NCBI GenBank assembly: GCA_003649445.1
Contig: QMRV01000007.1
Coordinates: forward strand, 1-64,000
DNA: 64,000 nt
Direction: 5' to 3'
Source: Thermoprotei archaeon
GTDB lineage: Archaea > Thermoproteota > Thermoprotei > Thermofilales > B15-G2
This document shows positions 61,781 to 64,000 of the stretch, one piece after another. Position numbers and translations under genes: made by a program. Under the pieces are notes generated by a model. The model searched no databases. It worked only from the letters and a program-made list of their open reading frames with translations, and was not told where the DNA came from. How positions within the stretch are numbered: position 1 is the stretch's first letter; every line of letters starts with the position of its first letter.

Positions 61781-63550
61781 TTGAAGGTTGCTTTAAGTCT
61801 TAGCGATGTTGTTTACTATCCAAACGAAGAAGTTTACTTTAAGATAACTATTAAAGGCGCTTTGGGAGGAGAAAAGATGCTCTTTAAAGTGATAAAAGAC
61901 TCTGTACAGGAGGTTTTTTCTCAAGACTACCACGTGATGCCATACGAAAGTTTTATCGAAGATTCTGTAGAAAACTTAGAAGAAGGCTTCTATGAAGCTC
62001 AAGTATTGTGGAGTAACAGCGTAGTCTCTCTTCCTTTCGTTGTTATATCTCCTGAGAAAGTTAAGGGAAAACTGCTTACAGTGTTCCATAACCACCAAGC
62101 TATAAACAAGCATCCCAACGGAGTATACCATGGCTCTTGGGCATTCACGCATACCTGGGAGGATGAATTTAAACCATACTACCTAGGAGGAGTGTACTTT
62201 CTTCACACTTTCCTCTTAAGAAGACTTCCTGTCAGAACATGTTTTAACTTATCGCCGAGTCTCCTCGTGCAGTGGAGAGAATTGCTTGAAAAAGGAGTTT
62301 TACTAGAGTTTGGTAGCTACGTGGAGTATATTTCGCCAGAAAGCAAGCGAGCTCAAATAGTTAAAGGTACTCTGAATAGCTATAAGAGATTATGCGAGGA
62401 GAACGTAGTCGAAGTATTTTCGAGCTTCTTTGCACACCCAATAGCAGGGTTCATAATTGATTACTATGGCTGGCTAGACATAATTGAAAAGGAAATAAAG
62501 CTAGGAGCTAAGACTACAGAAGATATTTTAGGAGTTAAGGCTAGGGGGTTCTGGCTTCCTGAACTTTTCTTCTCGATGAGGCTCATTCCTTTAATTTCTA
62601 AGTACGGATTTGAGTACACTATCTTAGATGCCCTCAATCATTTTGTTGAGGCCCGGGGGGATAAGGGGACTCCTTACGAGCCTTACAGAGTCAGATATAA
62701 TGGTGAAGAAATAGTAGTGTTTTTTAGAAATACAGAGCTTTCAGACTATTTAAGCTTTCAAGTAAATAAAGCTAGAAATCTGCAGGAAGCAGAAGCTGTT
62801 GCCCGAGAATACGTGTTAAAAATATTGAAAACTATGATTGGAAGCGAAGATAAAGTAGTCACCGTCGCGCTGGATGGAGAAAACTGGATGATACTTCCAC
62901 AGCCCTCGCCTGAGGCTGCAGTAGCATACGAGAAAATTTTAACATACATTCTGTCTTGTGAGAAGAAAGGTTACTTCAGAACAATCTTGGCTAAAGAGGT
63001 TGCCAATTTAGCCGAAAGAGAGCTTACAAAAATACCGACAACCACGTGGCTGGGAAGTATAGCTAAGTGGACTAGCGAGAAACATTCTATTCAAAGTAAA
63101 CTCTGGAGCCTCGCCGAGCGAGGCTATAGCTACTTCAAAGTATACGAAGAAATTTTTGATCAAAGAGAAGAACTTAGCTACTTAGTTTACTGTATGATGC
63201 AAATACTTGATAGCGACATGTACTGGACGGAATTCATTAACGAAGAACACATTACCTCATGGTATGCTGAGCTTTCGAGGATAGCCTTATCGAGAATTAA
63301 TTCATTAAGAATAAAAGGTATCAGAAAAATGAATGATAAAATAGTTATAAAGATTGAAAGCCCTTGCGACGGAAAAATTATACTTGAGGTATTCTCCAAC
63401 AGTACTAGAGCTTCACGGAAACTTATTGAGCTGAAGAGTGGAAATAACTTCGTAGAAGAGGCTGTTCGGGGAAAACTCGTCGAAGTCAGGCTCGTGACCC
63501 CCTCATCCCTCCGCTTAATACGAAAACCTGTACGCGCTGTACACGAGTAG
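61781..63550 (+). CDS. GH57 family enzyme (amylopullulanase/glucanotransferase type)
   Basis: A protein of about 589 residues. An N-terminal beta domain (KVALSLSDVVYYPNEEVYFK) precedes the GH57 barrel: LLTVFHNHQAINKHPNGVYHG is the opening, FFAHPIAGFIIDYYG follows, GFWLPELFFSMRLIPLISKYG holds the nucleophile Glu, and VVTVALDGENWMILP the acid/base Asp. TTG 61781 is chosen because GGTGAT at 61771-61776 is well placed and the upstream in-frame sequence crosses the promoter. TATAAAGTTTTATATT near 61741-61756 is the TATA region. It is cotranscribed with the phosphorylase gene. Confidence 0.88.
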   Translation: MKVALSLSDVVYYPNEEVYFKITIKGALGGEKMLFKVIKDSVQEVFSQDYHVMPYESFIEDSVENLEEGFYEAQVLWSNSVVSLPFVVISPEKVKGKLLTVFHNHQAINKHPNGVYHGSWAFTHTWEDEFKPYYLGGVYFLHTFLLRRLPVRTCFNLSPSLLVQWRELLEKGVLLEFGSYVEYISPESKRAQIVKGTLNSYKRLCEENVVEVFSSFFAHPIAGFIIDYYGWLDIIEKEIKLGAKTTEDILGVKARGFWLPELFFSMRLIPLISKYGFEYTILDALNHFVEARGDKGTPYEPYRVRYNGEEIVVFFRNTELSDYLSFQVNKARNLQEAEAVAREYVLKILKTMIGSEDKVVTVALDGENWMILPQPSPEAAVAYEKILTYILSCEKKGYFRTILAKEVANLAERELTKIPTTTWLGSIAKWTSEKHSIQSKLWSLAERGYSYFKVYEEIFDQREELSYLVYCMMQILDSDMYWTEFINEEHITSWYAELSRIALSRINSLRIKGIRKMNDKIVIKIESPCDGKIILEVFSNSTRASRKLIELKSGNNFVEEAVRGKLVEVRLVTPSSLRLIRKPVRAVHE

Positions 63551-63563
63551 GTGATGTGCGTCG

Positions 63564-64000
63564 ATGAGAGTTAATGTGAATGTTACTACCGAAATAGCCT
63601 TAGAGGAGGGGCGTACTTACGCTGGAGGTCTCGGTGTCTTAGAAGGAGATAAGTTCTATGCATCAGGCGAATTAGGGATAAATTATCTGGTTTTAATGCT
63701 TTTCTATAGAAATGGCTATGTTGATTACCGATTCTCTGAAGACGGATCTCCAACACCTGTACCGCAGTCTCAGCCAATAGAATTCACGAAAAAACTCAAG
63801 AAAGAAGACAGATTTCCCATAGAACTAAAGGGAGGAAAAGTCATAGTAGAGCCTCTCTCCTATAGGTACAAGACCGCTAAAACTGTTTTCTTTAATCCCG
63901 TTCAGCCGAGCTGGGCAGTTGAGCTTGTAGATCAACTGTATGTCGAGAAACATTATGAGGAAAAGTTCTACAAGTATGTATTACTGGCCAAAGCTGCCGC
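63564..64000 (+). CDS. Alpha-glucan phosphorylase, 5' part (runs off the window)
   Basis: ATG 63564 follows a GGTGAT site (63550-63555) and opens a frame to the edge (about 145 codons). VTTEIALEEGRTYAGGLGVL, then EGDKFYASGELGINYLVL and FYRNGYVDY, is the GT35 opening (ExAxxxxxPxYxGGLGVLAGD...LG). It releases glucose-1-phosphate from glycogen or maltodextrin. It starts 13 bases after the GH57 stop, so both are one operon. The pyridoxal-phosphate Lys lies beyond the window. Confidence 0.9.
   Translation, partial: MRVNVNVTTEIALEEGRTYAGGLGVLEGDKFYASGELGINYLVLMLFYRNGYVDYRFSEDGSPTPVPQSQPIEFTKKLKKEDRFPIELKGGKVIVEPLSYRYKTAKTVFFNPVQPSWAVELVDQLYVEKHYEEKFYKYVLLAKAA

Overview
The window reads as a chromosomal segment of an AT-rich, probably thermophilic archaeon, most likely of the Thermoproteota (or a relative such as the Korarchaeia). 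Supporting signs are an archaeal proteasome alpha subunit, HdrABC, archaeal TATA boxes about 25 bases ahead of leaderless starts, GGTGAT-type Shine-Dalgarno sites ahead of internal genes, archaeal DUF234-type ATPases, and many VapBC and HEPN/MNT pairs. No rRNA, tRNA, CRISPR array or insertion sequence was recognised.

Layout. 0-1 kb: end of an unknown gene and a HEPN/MNT pair with a broken HEPN. 1-6.3 kb: a five-gene operon (HTH regulator, two ABC ATPase/permease pairs), divergent from a CPBP membrane protease, with an octamer repeat array at the shared promoter. 7.1-10.9 kb: hdrC-hdrB-hdrA, with HdrA fused to an MvhD domain. 11-12 kb: an ODP-type remnant and an MNT/HepT pair with a broken MNT. 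12.1-15.9 kb: two clan GH-A-like glycosidases. 16-24.5 kb: mixed housekeeping genes, VapBC, the proteasome alpha subunit and an eroded ABC/HTH locus. 24.5-31.2 kb: GH127, an (alpha/alpha)6 glycosidase and a cell-surface metallopeptidase with lesions. 31.3-34 kb: small genes, a UPF0175/PIN pair and a nucleotidyltransferase. 34.5-39.6 kb: a surface protein (DNRLRE to CFI-box) and a GH116. 39.6-44.5 kb: ATPase, VapBC, feoA-feoB and a DtxR-type regulator. 44.6-50.1 kb: GH63-like enzyme, a ceramidase-like gene split by TGA, and a clan GH-A glycosidase. 50.3-53 kb: UPF0175/PIN pair and a second ABC exporter. 53.4-57.1 kb: phosphodiesterase remnant, GH36 and a phosphatase-superfamily enzyme. 57.2-64 kb: PHP protein and a glycogen cluster (two GH57, two glycosyltransferases, small HTH, glucan phosphorylase).

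Function. Most of the coding capacity concerns glycans. Enzymes of at least six glycosidase classes (GH127, GH116, GH36, GH63-like, GH42-like and GH39/51-like) suggest use of plant or microbial heteropolysaccharides, glycosides or glycolipids. Most lack a signal peptide, so oligosaccharides would be imported and cut inside the cell, although no sugar-uptake transporter lies in the window. The distal glycogen cluster would store and release the glucose. HdrABC offers electron bifurcation, and the feo genes supply iron for its many clusters.

The most striking observations are: (i) a ceramidase-like gene split by one in-frame TGA, with predicted zinc ligands on both sides; (ii) an octamer array touching the start codon of the exporter regulator; (iii) perfect inverted repeats at feoAB, at a vapBC and at an unknown winged-helix gene; (iv) an unusual number of genes broken by a single base, including one half of each of two HEPN/MNT pairs.
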